A stretch of 46,232 nt of DNA from Firmicutes bacterium AF25-13AC. Lineage in GTDB: Bacteria > Bacillota > Clostridia > Lachnospirales > Lachnospiraceae. The notes beneath the pieces were generated by a model. That model did not search any database and was not told the DNA's origin. It worked only from the letters and a program-made list of their open reading frames with translations. The number at the start of each line of letters is the position of its first letter. Position 1 is the first letter of the stretch. The DNA lies in assembly GCA_003478935.1 (NCBI GenBank), contig QUFP01000037.1, positions 1 through 46,232 on the forward strand, given 5' to 3'. The position numbers and the translations under genes were made by a program. Below, piece by piece: positions 16,657-24,250 of the stretch.

Positions 16657-16798
16657 GATACCAGAGTCAAAAGGTCCGAAATCCGATGCAAACTCACCTG
16701 CAAGAGAATTTTTGATCTCTTGACTCACCAAAAGCATGAGCAGATTATGAATGTTTTTGAAGATTGCGGGAGTGCAAAGCACGTAACAATCTGGTATC
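16657..16798. repeat. 142-bp stretch bounded by 9-bp inverted repeats
   Basis: GATACCAGA (16657-16665) and TCTGGTATC (16790-16798) are perfect inverted repeats. A second, imperfect pair (GAGTCAAAAGGTC near 16665 and GATCTCTTGACTC near 16721) is nested inside. The stretch occupies the 270-bp gap between the 231-residue secreted protein and paralogue 1 and carries no coding frame. It may be a small non-autonomous element or a structured untranslated region within the operon. Confidence 0.4.
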
Positions 16799-16872
16799 AA
16801 AGGTGGCAAAATACATTTTAACCACAACATCTTTATAATGTACCCATAGAAACTATTACATCTTATAATTCA

Positions 16873-17568
16873 CTACTTACCACACATTTTGTCATACAGA
16901 TCTGCTATTATTTCTGCCGGGCTATTTCCCGATACTACAATACACGTTCCTGTAACGTCTTCCTCATCAAAAAGTAATTCATCATATCTCGTCATATCCT
17001 CTGCCATTTTCCAATCTTTCTCTGGAAAACGTGCTTCAATTGACTTGATCTCATCCGAATCCAATGGTTCCCAATAATCCACAAATTTGAATGTGTTTTC
17101 ACTGTCTTTTTCAAAAGTTGCTGAAACTGCATATTTTCCTGTATAGTCTGCATTGCTTTCATATGAGGTAATTCCAAACAATGTAATTGTATCATCCTGT
17201 TTTTCTTCTGATATCACAAAAACCTTTGCAGAAACATCAATATCATTTTCTGAGTTCTGATACCAAGTTTCGTGCATCCATTTAACTGCCCATCCTAAAA
17301 GATTAGCATCATCACTGCATCCATCTGGAAAATAAAAATAGGTGTCTTTTGTTGTGACATAAACAACACCGGTATCAAGCTGATCCTGATCAATCTCTAA
17401 CAACTTCTGATTATCAATTACGTCTGTGTTTTCCTCTGATATGCTCTGAGGCTCTGTCTCTGTAATATTTTCCGATGCAAAAGGTACTTGCATCATATTC
17501 ATTCCAAACAACATTATACCTGTTGAAACACTAAGTACGCTTCTCAAAGCCTGCTTTTTTTTACACAT
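16873..17568 (-). CDS. Secreted protein of unknown function
   Basis: The product is 231 residues. The N-terminus (MCKKKQALRSVLSVSTG...) is a typical signal peptide with a probable cut after FAS near residue 32. The mature part is acidic, with many Asp/Glu, and has a Tyr/Trp-rich central part; I find no catalytic motif or known domain. A single-Cys pair near the C-terminus (GTCIVVSG and KMCGK) could form a disulphide. GAGAGGAAG precedes the ATG. It lies 38 bp after the amidase-like gene and belongs to the same BlaI-controlled block by orientation. Confidence 0.72.
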   Translation of the reverse strand: MCKKKQALRSVLSVSTGIMLFGMNMMQVPFASENITETEPQSISEENTDVIDNQKLLEIDQDQLDTGVVYVTTKDTYFYFPDGCSDDANLLGWAVKWMHETWYQNSENDIDVSAKVFVISEEKQDDTITLFGITSYESNADYTGKYAVSATFEKDSENTFKFVDYWEPLDSDEIKSIEARFPEKDWKMAEDMTRYDELLFDEEDVTGTCIVVSGNSPAEIIADLYDKMCGK

Positions 17569-17606
17569 CTATCTTCCTCTCTTTCATTATATTTATATCA
17601 GATAAA

Positions 17607-18701
17607 TTATTCATAAAAATACATCGGAACAAAATATCTTCTATTTGAAAATCCTAGAGCAGCATAATCGTTAAATGATCGAATCGTATCAGCAGAATTT
17701 TGTGCACACTTATAATCACCATTAACATATGCATAAATATATACTGAATGCTTCCAATACGCTGCACTTGCATTATATAATTGCATTACACATCCAACTG
17801 TTGGTGTTGTTCTTGTATTAACCACAGGACCTAATGACTTTGCAGAACACATATAATTCCAAAAATCAACAACACTAACCCAATTTGTAGTTCCTCCACT
17901 GCCATTTCCCTGCCAGCTTGAAGTAACTCGATACGATGTATTCAAGAGAGCATTTTCTGTATCTCCAAATCCATAAGAAACTATTTGTGATACAAAATTT
18001 GTACAATTTGCACCTTGATAATAATGAAAGAATGGATTATGTTGACTAGCATAAGTTGTCGCATAATTATAAGCTCTTTGTTTATTAAAACCAATTGTAC
18101 CAGCTGGCATAACTAAATAAGCCTCATTAGCGTCTTCAATAACCTTTTGTTGCGTGATATTATTTAATTCCTGAATAAACAATTCCTTATTAAATGATTG
18201 AACCTCATTTCCTTCTCCCTCAAACAAGTCTCTTCCTTCATATTCATGACGTACTATTTTTAATTTTCCATTTTCTACTGCTAAGTAAAAAACATTTGTT
18301 CCTTTACAAATAAATATCGGATATGTTTCTCCTAATTCAATTTGAACATTTACATTTACTACCAGATTTTCTCCCTCTTTATAATAATTTTGTAAATTTA
18401 GCAAATACCATTTCCTTGTTGGATGTATCAATTCCGGATTAACCCCCAATTGATATTCTCAATTCGTCACCACTCTGTTCAGTGCAACAATTTTATTAAT
18501 ATTTTGTGGAACATCCATATCCAATACATCTGAGAAATCCTGCACTTGTAACGATAAATATGAGTCATACATCAAATCATAATACTTTGATACTACCTCA
18601 ATGCAATTATTTTCACTCCATTCTTCTGCTCTGCCTTCAGCAGATATCCCTAAAATACACAAAAAAATTATTGCTATGTTTATTAAAACCTTCTTTAACA
18701 T
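17607..18701 (-). pseudogene. Secreted amidase-like (Amidase_6) protein interrupted by an in-frame TGA
   Basis: One 365-codon frame runs from the ATG at 18701 (behind AAGGAGA) to a stop at 17607, broken only by TGA at 18459-18461 (codon 81). The N-terminal part has a signal peptide ending near EGRA. The C-terminal domain matches the putative amidase domain family PF12671: RAYNYATTYA, then GANCTNFVSQ with the presumed catalytic Cys (about codon 233), a KHSVYI His motif and CAQNSAD. The stop replaces a position where relatives have Trp (TGG to TGA is one change). A TTG 10 bases after the stop could restart translation but would lack a signal peptide. The enzyme would act on peptide or wall amide bonds outside the cell. 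Confidence 0.8.
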
Positions 18702-18798
18702 GTAAATCTCCTTTCCTATTTAACTTTATTTCTTTTGCTACCATAAAATTACTTTTTGCGTATAAACATAATAATATTTCACGATCTATACTAGAATA

Positions 18799-18837
18799 TT
18801 ATGCATATACCCCTTTTAGTTTACCCTATGTTCCCAT
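18799..18837 (-). other. Short upstream frame with perfect ribosome-binding site
   Basis: A consensus AAGGAGGT (18844-18851) lies 6 bases before an ATG at 18837. The frame encodes MGT, then TAG, and would go on GKLKGVYA to a TAA. It is in the leader of the amidase gene. It may be a small peptide gene broken by TAG, or a regulatory leader. Confidence 0.3.
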
Positions 18838-18884
18838 TTTTTTACCTCCTTAATGTATTGTCCCTCGTCGTTGCTCTACGCTTG

Positions 18885-18914
18885 TATACTATCATACTTT
18901 TTATACTATGTCAA
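18885..18914 (-). promoter_or_regulatory. Promoter of the secreted-protein/ABC block with putative BlaI operator
   Basis: On the minus strand TTGACA (18909-18914) and TAGTAT (18886-18891) are exactly 17 bp apart. TATACTAT occurs twice on the + strand, at 18885-18892 and 18902-18909, one copy over each promoter element; GTAT-N6-ATAC (18884-18897) forms a dyad over the -10. A related TATACTAG lies at 18787-18794. A repressor bound here would block the promoter; the adjacent BlaI-like protein is the obvious candidate. Confidence 0.7.
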
Positions 18915-18924
18915 CTTCTTTTTA

Positions 18925-18953
18925 TTGACTTTTTGGTTTTTTTATTTTACAAT
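18925..18953 (+). promoter_or_regulatory. Promoter of the BlaI-M56 operon
   Basis: TTGACT (18925-18930) and TACAAT (18948-18953) are separated by 17 bp. The BlaI ATG follows 37 bp later behind GAGGAGG. The TATACTAT repeats of the divergent promoter lie 16-40 bp upstream, so one operator could serve both promoters. Confidence 0.75.
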
Positions 18954-18990
18954 TTACTTGAAATAAATAATAATACAAGAGGAGGTCTCC

Positions 18991-19374
18991 ATGGAAAAAA
19001 TGACAGATGTTGAACTTCAGATTATGGATTGCATCTGGTCTATTGGCACAGATGTTTCGCCATCGCAAGTTCTAACACTTCTTAATGAATGCTTTCAACG
19101 CGGATGGACGCTTCAAACGCTATCTACCTACATGCTTCGCATGGCTGGAAAGGGATATCTGACATATCAGCGGAAAGGTCGGGTATCTGTCTATCATCCA
19201 CTAATCACAAAGGATGCTTATTTTGAGCAAACCGCAGTTGACTATTCAAAAATTTGGGGAAAGGGAGTTTTGAAACGTATGGCTGCCGCTCTAATTAAAG
19301 AAAATGAGCTGTCAAAAGACGATATTCAGGACTTAAAGGATTATTTAGATGAATTTGATTCAATGGGGCACTGA
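18991..19374 (+). CDS. BlaI/MecI/CopY-family transcriptional repressor
   Basis: The product is 127 residues, the usual family size. The N-terminal winged helix is clear: MTDVELQIMDCIWS at the start, a second helix, and TLSTYMLRMAGKGYLTYQRKGR covering recognition helix and wing (about 45-68), followed by VYHPLITKDAYF. The C-terminal helices would dimerise. Family members hold a target promoter off until a partner M56 peptidase causes their cleavage. The partner gene starts 26 bp before this gene ends, so the two are translationally coupled. The divergent gene block encodes secreted proteins, an amidase-like protein and an ABC exporter instead of a β-lactamase. Confidence 0.9.
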   Translation: MEKMTDVELQIMDCIWSIGTDVSPSQVLTLLNECFQRGWTLQTLSTYMLRMAGKGYLTYQRKGRVSVYHPLITKDAYFEQTAVDYSKIWGKGVLKRMAAALIKENELSKDDIQDLKDYLDEFDSMGH

Positions 19375-20767
19375 TATTTTCTACGCAATTCTCTTTTGCA
19401 TTATCACCAGCTTTTGCTTCTGGTCACTATGGAAAGCTTTGATTCTCACTGCAAAGCGTTTTCCTTCTTTAGTTTTGATTTGCTATCGGCTGATTCCTAT
19501 TGGCATATTTTGTTTTACGCCATTCTTTTTTATTGCGAAATCAATAACTACATTTTTTTCACCGTTTATTCAATCTGATCACCCACTTCCAGGCATGGTG
19601 TTCTTTTGTTCCGCAAAGCAAAATTATATTGTCTGGATTCTCATTTCCATATGGTTGATTGGTATTCTTGTCAAATGTATATTTTATGTGAGGGATTGTA
19701 TTTCATTACGTAAAATCCTTAATCAGTCAACCTATTTACCAAATGATGCTGTACTAGATAAAATTGTCAGTGATTTAGCCGAAAGACTGCACCTTACGCA
19801 TGTCCCATGTATCCGCTACTGCTCATTGACTTCTACACCAGTCACTGTTAAAAAGCATAATTTTATCATTCTGCTTCCGCAGCGTAGTTATTCATCTAAT
19901 GAACTCCATGCTATTTTGCTACATGAAATGATTCACATTAAGCACAATGATCTTCGTAAACTTCAATTTGGGCGTATTATTACTATTATCTTCTGGTTCT
20001 ATCCAGTTGCGTACCTATTTTGCCGTGATATTGAGCTGCTCTGTGAAACAGTATGTGACCAATCGGTTTTAAGTTTTCTCTCTGATGATCTGTCTCATCA
20101 TGACTATTTTACACTCATTCTATCGCACCTTCATTCCAAGCAAGTGATTCCTTCCTGCATTGGTTTGAACAATAGAACGCAGTTAAAATATCGAATGTCT
20201 GCGAGTCGCTCTGTCTCTTTTGTACATCAAAAACGATCTGTTCTTTGCTCTATTATATCTGGTGTGTTGCTTCTTGTCAGTTCTTCACTGATCGCTCAAG
20301 CTAGTGTTGCTCCAGTTGAACAGATAAATTATGACTGGTATGATGCGACAATTGAAACTATTGTAATTCCTTATGAGCCACCAGTCTATACTTTTTACAC
20401 AGTCGAAGAGAACTCTGACTATATGGAATCTGTTTTTCTTCCAAACCTTACTAATGCTACTCTCATTGATACTCGTACTGCCCATGGTGTAAATTCTTAT
20501 TCTTACACTGTAGCTCCAGGCGAACGCATCAATATCACTTATATTTACTTAACACCCGAAAATACTATTACTATCACTGGCGGTTACGCACCATCTAATG
20601 CAACTTTTTGCGTTGGTATTTCAAATGGTAATTATCGAAAACAAATCTATCCTAATGAAAGCGGTTATTCATCTACTTTTTCTGTTCCCTCCAATGGAAC
20701 CTACGAAATTTTCATTCAAAATACAGGAAATATTAGTTTTACTGTAAAGGGAAGCTATGTGTTTTAA
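19349..20767 (+). CDS. M56-family (BlaR1-like) membrane metallopeptidase with novel sensor domain
   Basis: The product is 472 residues. Helices at about 10-34, 42-68 and 94-116 lead to the zinc peptidase domain with HEMIH at 192-196 and a DIELLCETVCD motif at about 227-237. A last helix lies at about 300-322 (SIISGVLLLVSSSLIA). The extracytoplasmic C-terminus (about 325-472) does not resemble the penicillin-binding sensor of BlaR1: it is β-rich, full of Asn/Thr/Tyr, and ends in a compact repeat-like segment (SNATFCVGIS...GTYEIFIQNTG). In the known scheme, signal binding outside activates the cytoplasmic peptidase, which destroys BlaI. The signal here is probably not a β-lactam. No terminator is evident before argC. 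Confidence 0.88.
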   Translation: MNLIQWGTDIFYAILFCIITSFCFWSLWKALILTAKRFPSLVLICYRLIPIGIFCFTPFFFIAKSITTFFSPFIQSDHPLPGMVFFCSAKQNYIVWILISIWLIGILVKCIFYVRDCISLRKILNQSTYLPNDAVLDKIVSDLAERLHLTHVPCIRYCSLTSTPVTVKKHNFIILLPQRSYSSNELHAILLHEMIHIKHNDLRKLQFGRIITIIFWFYPVAYLFCRDIELLCETVCDQSVLSFLSDDLSHHDYFTLILSHLHSKQVIPSCIGLNNRTQLKYRMSASRSVSFVHQKRSVLCSIISGVLLLVSSSLIAQASVAPVEQINYDWYDATIETIVIPYEPPVYTFYTVEENSDYMESVFLPNLTNATLIDTRTAHGVNSYSYTVAPGERINITYIYLTPENTITITGGYAPSNATFCVGISNGNYRKQIYPNESGYSSTFSVPSNGTYEIFIQNTGNISFTVKGSYVF

Positions 20768-20795
20768 AATCAACCTCCGCCATAAATTTTCTGGC

Positions 20796-20824
20796 TTGCG
20801 CACCCTTTTCAGGTCTGCTATAAT
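20796..20824 (+). promoter_or_regulatory. Promoter of argC
   Basis: TTGCGC (20796-20801) and a perfect TATAAT (20819-20824) lie 17 bp apart, with TGC before the -10 (extended). The argC ATG is 50 bp downstream. No ARG-box was clearly identified. Confidence 0.75.
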
Positions 20825-20874
20825 GGCAACGACACCATTGTAATACATCATCCCAAAGAAAAGAGGGGCAATTC

Positions 20875-21822
20875 ATGAAAACAAAAGTATTTATTGACGG
20901 AAGCGAAGGCACTACAGGACTTCGCATTCACGAGCGTCTTGACAATCGCGACGACATTGAACTGTTAACTATAGCACCAGAGCTTCGAAAGGATCCTGCT
21001 GAGCGCAGCCGTCTGATCAACTCTTCTGATATCACATTTCTTTGTCTGCCTGACAGCGCAGCCAGAGAGGCTGTTGCACTTGTAACAAATCCGAATGTGC
21101 GCATTATTGATGCTTCAACTGCGCACCGCACTGAGGCTGGCTGGGCTTATGGTTTCCCGGAGCTTTCCGCTAAGCACCGCGAGGCTATTAGAACTGGCAA
21201 GCGCATCGCTAATCCTGGCTGCCATGCATCTGGCTTTATCTCACTCGTTTACCCGTTGATCGCAGGCGGCATTCTCCCGGCAGATTACCCTGTTGCCTCT
21301 TTTTCTCTGACTGGTTACAGCGGCGGCGGCAAAAAAATGATTGCGCAGTATGAGGCATCTGACCGTGATGCAGAGCTTGATGCACCTCGCGAGTATGGTC
21401 TTTCTCAGCAGCACAAGCACTTAAAGGAAATGCGCCTTATCACAGGATTATCCCGTGCTCCGCTGTTTACCCCTATTGTTTCCGATTATTACAGCGGAAT
21501 GGTTGTCAATGTTCCTCTGTACACTGATCTGTTAAACACCACTCAGACTCCAGAATCCTTGCAGGCATTTTTTGCTGACTACTATGCAAATGAACCTTTC
21601 GTAAAGGTTATGCCGCTCGGCGCTGAAAGCGAAATGTCTGGATTTTTAAGTGGCAATCATTTAAGCGGCTATGACGGCATGCAGATCTATATCACTGGAA
21701 ATGAAAATCGTATTCAGCTGTCTAGTGTCTTCGATAATCTTGGTAAGGGTGCTTCAGGTGCAGCTATTCAGTGCTTTAACATTATGACTGGATGTGATGA
21801 AACGAAGGGACTAAATCTTTAA
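20875..21822 (+). CDS. argC: N-acetyl-gamma-glutamyl-phosphate reductase, type 2
   Basis: The product is 315 residues, typical for the shorter type-2 ArgC. It starts with the nucleotide-binding motif FIDGSEGTTGLRIHERL and has the active-site Cys116 in ANPGCHASGF, with the catalytic His region in a QQHKHLKEM segment. It reduces N-acetylglutamyl phosphate to the semialdehyde in arginine synthesis, using NADPH. AAGAGGGG precedes the ATG. It is not in an arg cluster: the next gene, 34 bp downstream, is a vitamin B6 kinase. The identity is firm. Confidence 0.95.
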   Translation: MKTKVFIDGSEGTTGLRIHERLDNRDDIELLTIAPELRKDPAERSRLINSSDITFLCLPDSAAREAVALVTNPNVRIIDASTAHRTEAGWAYGFPELSAKHREAIRTGKRIANPGCHASGFISLVYPLIAGGILPADYPVASFSLTGYSGGGKKMIAQYEASDRDAELDAPREYGLSQQHKHLKEMRLITGLSRAPLFTPIVSDYYSGMVVNVPLYTDLLNTTQTPESLQAFFADYYANEPFVKVMPLGAESEMSGFLSGNHLSGYDGMQIYITGNENRIQLSSVFDNLGKGASGAAIQCFNIMTGCDETKGLNL

Positions 21823-21856
21823 AACAGCGAATACAAAAATTAGAAAGGATTTATTT

Positions 21857-22690
21857 ATGTCACTTCGCCATCAGCCAAAGGCTGCTTTGATTAACGATTT
21901 TTCTGGCTTTGGCCGCTGTTCTGTAACAGTGGCTCTGCCCATTATATCTCAAATGAAGGTTCAGTGCTGTCCGGTGCTGACCTCAGTTTTTTCCAATCAT
22001 ACGGGATATCCGTCCTTTTACTTTGACGATTACACAGAGAAAATGCCATCCTACATCGCTGAGTGGAAGAAGTTAAATCTCCACTTTGAATGTATTGCAG
22101 CTGGATTTTTAGGCTCTGAGCGTCAGATTGAAATCGTAAAGAATTTCATCCGCGATTTCAAGGATGAAACTACTAAGGTTTTAATTGATCCTGTTATGGG
22201 TGATCACGGACGCACCTATCAGACCTTCACACCAGAGATGTGCAGTCAGATGAAGCAGTTAGCACATTTTGCTGACATTCTTACACCTAATTTGACGGAA
22301 GCCTGCATTTTAACTGACACACCATATCACGATGGTCACTGGCAGATGAGTGAGCTGTCCAAGCTGGCTCTTTCACTGATTGCCATGGGGCCGTCTAAGG
22401 TAGTAATCACTGGTGTCTCTATGGGAACTTTTATAGGAAATGTTATATGTGAATCAGGCGGTACACCTTCTGTAGTGAAAAGAAAACGCGTTGGACAGGA
22501 GCGTTCTGGAACAGGCGATATCTTTGCTGCGATTTTGACGGCAGACTGTGCCAACCATGTAGACTTTGAGACTTCTGTTCGAAAGGCAAGCGCATTTGTG
22601 CAGCGCTGCATTGAAATAACAGAGGAATTTGAATGTCCGAGAACAGACGGTGTCTGCTTTGAGGAGGTTTTAAACGAATTAAAGGCGTAG
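21857..22690 (+). CDS. Pyridoxal/pyridoxamine kinase family protein
   Basis: The product is 277 residues of the ribokinase/PfkB-like pyridoxal kinase family: ALINDFSGFGRCSVTVALPI at the start, VLIDPVMGDHGRTY in the middle, TPNLTEACILT, and the anion-hole motif RSGTGDIFAAIL near residue 218. It would phosphorylate vitamin B6 vitamers (or HMP in the ThiD-like case) at the 5' hydroxyl using ATP. Similar clostridial proteins are annotated as pyridoxamine kinase. AAAGGATTT precedes the ATG. It shares the argC transcript and ends in a strong terminator whose stem begins within the last codons. Confidence 0.88.
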   Translation: MSLRHQPKAALINDFSGFGRCSVTVALPIISQMKVQCCPVLTSVFSNHTGYPSFYFDDYTEKMPSYIAEWKKLNLHFECIAAGFLGSERQIEIVKNFIRDFKDETTKVLIDPVMGDHGRTYQTFTPEMCSQMKQLAHFADILTPNLTEACILTDTPYHDGHWQMSELSKLALSLIAMGPSKVVITGVSMGTFIGNVICESGGTPSVVKRKRVGQERSGTGDIFAAILTADCANHVDFETSVRKASAFVQRCIEITEEFECPRTDGVCFEEVLNELKA

Positions 22691-22712
22691 CTAAAGCTAC
22701 GCCCTTTCTTTT
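22684..22712 (+). terminator. Intrinsic terminator of argC-kinase operon
   Basis: A 9-bp perfect stem (GGCGTAGCT at 22684-22692 with AGCTACGCC at 22695-22703) is followed by CTTTCTTTTT. The first arm overlaps the kinase stop codon. Confidence 0.9.
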
Positions 22713-22714
22713 TA

Positions 22715-24193
22715 TCATAAATGCATCATCTCAAGCAAAAACAGCCAGCTCAGTCCATAGTAAACGATTACAGCTATAAGGTCGTTGATCGTTGTAATAA
22801 GAGGTCCTGATGCCACTGCCGGATCTATTCCAATCTTGTTGAAAAACATAGGAACTAAAGTTCCTGTCAAGCTTGAAATCACCATGGAGCACATGAGCGC
22901 CAGTCCAATGCAGCCTGACACGGCAAATGCAAAGCCTGCCGGACGCCCCTTTACAATCATGATGAAAATGCCAAGCACTATAAATGACAATATTCCCAGC
23001 AAAAGTCCATCACCAAAGCCAACGCGCACTTCCTTTGCAACTAGGCCAATCTTTTGCTTTACTTCAAGATTCTCATCCATTAAAACACGAACTGTAACTG
23101 CCAGTGACTGCGTTCCTGCATTTCCTGACATACCAAGAATGACTGACTGAAACATCATTAAAATTGTCAGCTGTGAGACTACTGACTCGAATATGCCTAC
23201 AACAGATGAAACTATCATTCCAAGAAACATTAAAACAACCAGCCACGGAAGACGTTTTTTCATACTATCTAATAGTGGTTCTTTTAAGTCCTCCTCTGCC
23301 ATCAAACCAGCAAGTCTTGCGTAGTCTTCTCCCATCTCTTCATCAACAACTTCAATAATATTTTGTGCCGTGATGACACCAAGAATCTTATTGTTATTGT
23401 CGAGTACAGGAATGGAATCCTCTGAATAGTCTTTTAAGATTTCAATACATTCGCTTATAGACTCGTGGCCATATACATACGGGTATGAGGTGACGATCAT
23501 ATCATCAAGCCTTGTGCCTTCTCTTGCAATGATCAGATCCTTTAGATCAATCGCACCACAGAAGGTATTAGACTCATCAGCCACATAAATCTTTGAAATA
23601 TTGTCATTCTCAGCGGCCTGCTTTACAAGTGAACGCATAGCCTCCTTGACTGTAAGATTTTCGCGGATCACTATGCAGTTTGTTGTCATTCTGCTTCCTA
23701 TCTCATCATCATCAAATGATGCGATCAGCATAATGTCTTTTTTGGACTCCTGATCCATCAAATCAATGATGACAGAGCGTCTGACTTTATCAAGTCCTCG
23801 AAGCGCTGCAACTGCTGTATCGGCTTCCAGGCTGCTTATGATCTCAACTGCCTTTCTAATGTCCATTTCCTCTAGGTACGGACTGACATCATCTATGCAC
23901 TCAAATACATCTGAAAGCATATCCATGTTCAGGATATTATAAAGCTTCTTTCGCTCTACTACTGTCAGCTTTTCGAGAACATCAGCTATATCATTTGCAT
24001 GATAATCCTCAAGCTTTTCACGTGTAACCTTTGGCGAGGTGGTGCTTCTTATGATCTTTATGATCTCTGACTCGTAATCGGGCTTTGCAAACGTCTCATC
24101 TTCTGACGGCGTCTCGTTTTCTGTTTCCTGCTCTAATGCCTTTTCGAGTGCCTCATCCTTGGCCTTGTCCTGTTCTAGCTCTTCGTTGTCCAT
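22715..24193 (-). CDS. mgtE: Magnesium transporter MgtE
   Basis: With the ATG at 24193 the protein has 492 residues. A charged N-terminal segment is followed by the MgtE N domain (helical, about 45-150), a pair of CBS domains (about 170-300, with the EGTRLDDMIV and EDSIPVLDNNNKILGVIT segments), a plug helix and five membrane helices (about 325-492, with GMSGNAGTQSLAVTVR in the second-third helix region). It mediates channel-like Mg2+ uptake gated by Mg2+ binding to the CBS/N domains. The start was chosen because GGGGGTGG lies upstream; an earlier in-frame ATG at 24289 lies inside the addA nuclease end. The leader is only about 20 bp, so there is no room for an Mg2+ riboswitch. Confidence 0.95.
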   Translation of the reverse strand: MDNEELEQDKAKDEALEKALEQETENETPSEDETFAKPDYESEIIKIIRSTTSPKVTREKLEDYHANDIADVLEKLTVVERKKLYNILNMDMLSDVFECIDDVSPYLEEMDIRKAVEIISSLEADTAVAALRGLDKVRRSVIIDLMDQESKKDIMLIASFDDDEIGSRMTTNCIVIRENLTVKEAMRSLVKQAAENDNISKIYVADESNTFCGAIDLKDLIIAREGTRLDDMIVTSYPYVYGHESISECIEILKDYSEDSIPVLDNNNKILGVITAQNIIEVVDEEMGEDYARLAGLMAEEDLKEPLLDSMKKRLPWLVVLMFLGMIVSSVVGIFESVVSQLTILMMFQSVILGMSGNAGTQSLAVTVRVLMDENLEVKQKIGLVAKEVRVGFGDGLLLGILSFIVLGIFIMIVKGRPAGFAFAVSGCIGLALMCSMVISSLTGTLVPMFFNKIGIDPAVASGPLITTINDLIAVIVYYGLSWLFLLEMMHL

Positions 24194-24221
24194 TTCGTCC
24201 ACCCCCTTTTCTGATGTTAAA

Positions 24222-24250
24222 AGTATATCATTTTGCCATTTGCTCGTCAA
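24222..24250 (-). promoter_or_regulatory. mgtE promoter, -35 overlapping the addA stop codon
   Basis: On the minus strand TTGACG (24245-24250) and TATACT (24222-24227) are 17 bp apart. The TGA inside the -35 hexamer is also the stop codon of the addA frame at 24247-24249. Confidence 0.8.

Noticed and set aside
24194..24250. Mg2+ riboswitch upstream of mgtE
   Set aside because: The mapped promoter leaves a leader of about 20-30 bases, too short for an M-box or related element.
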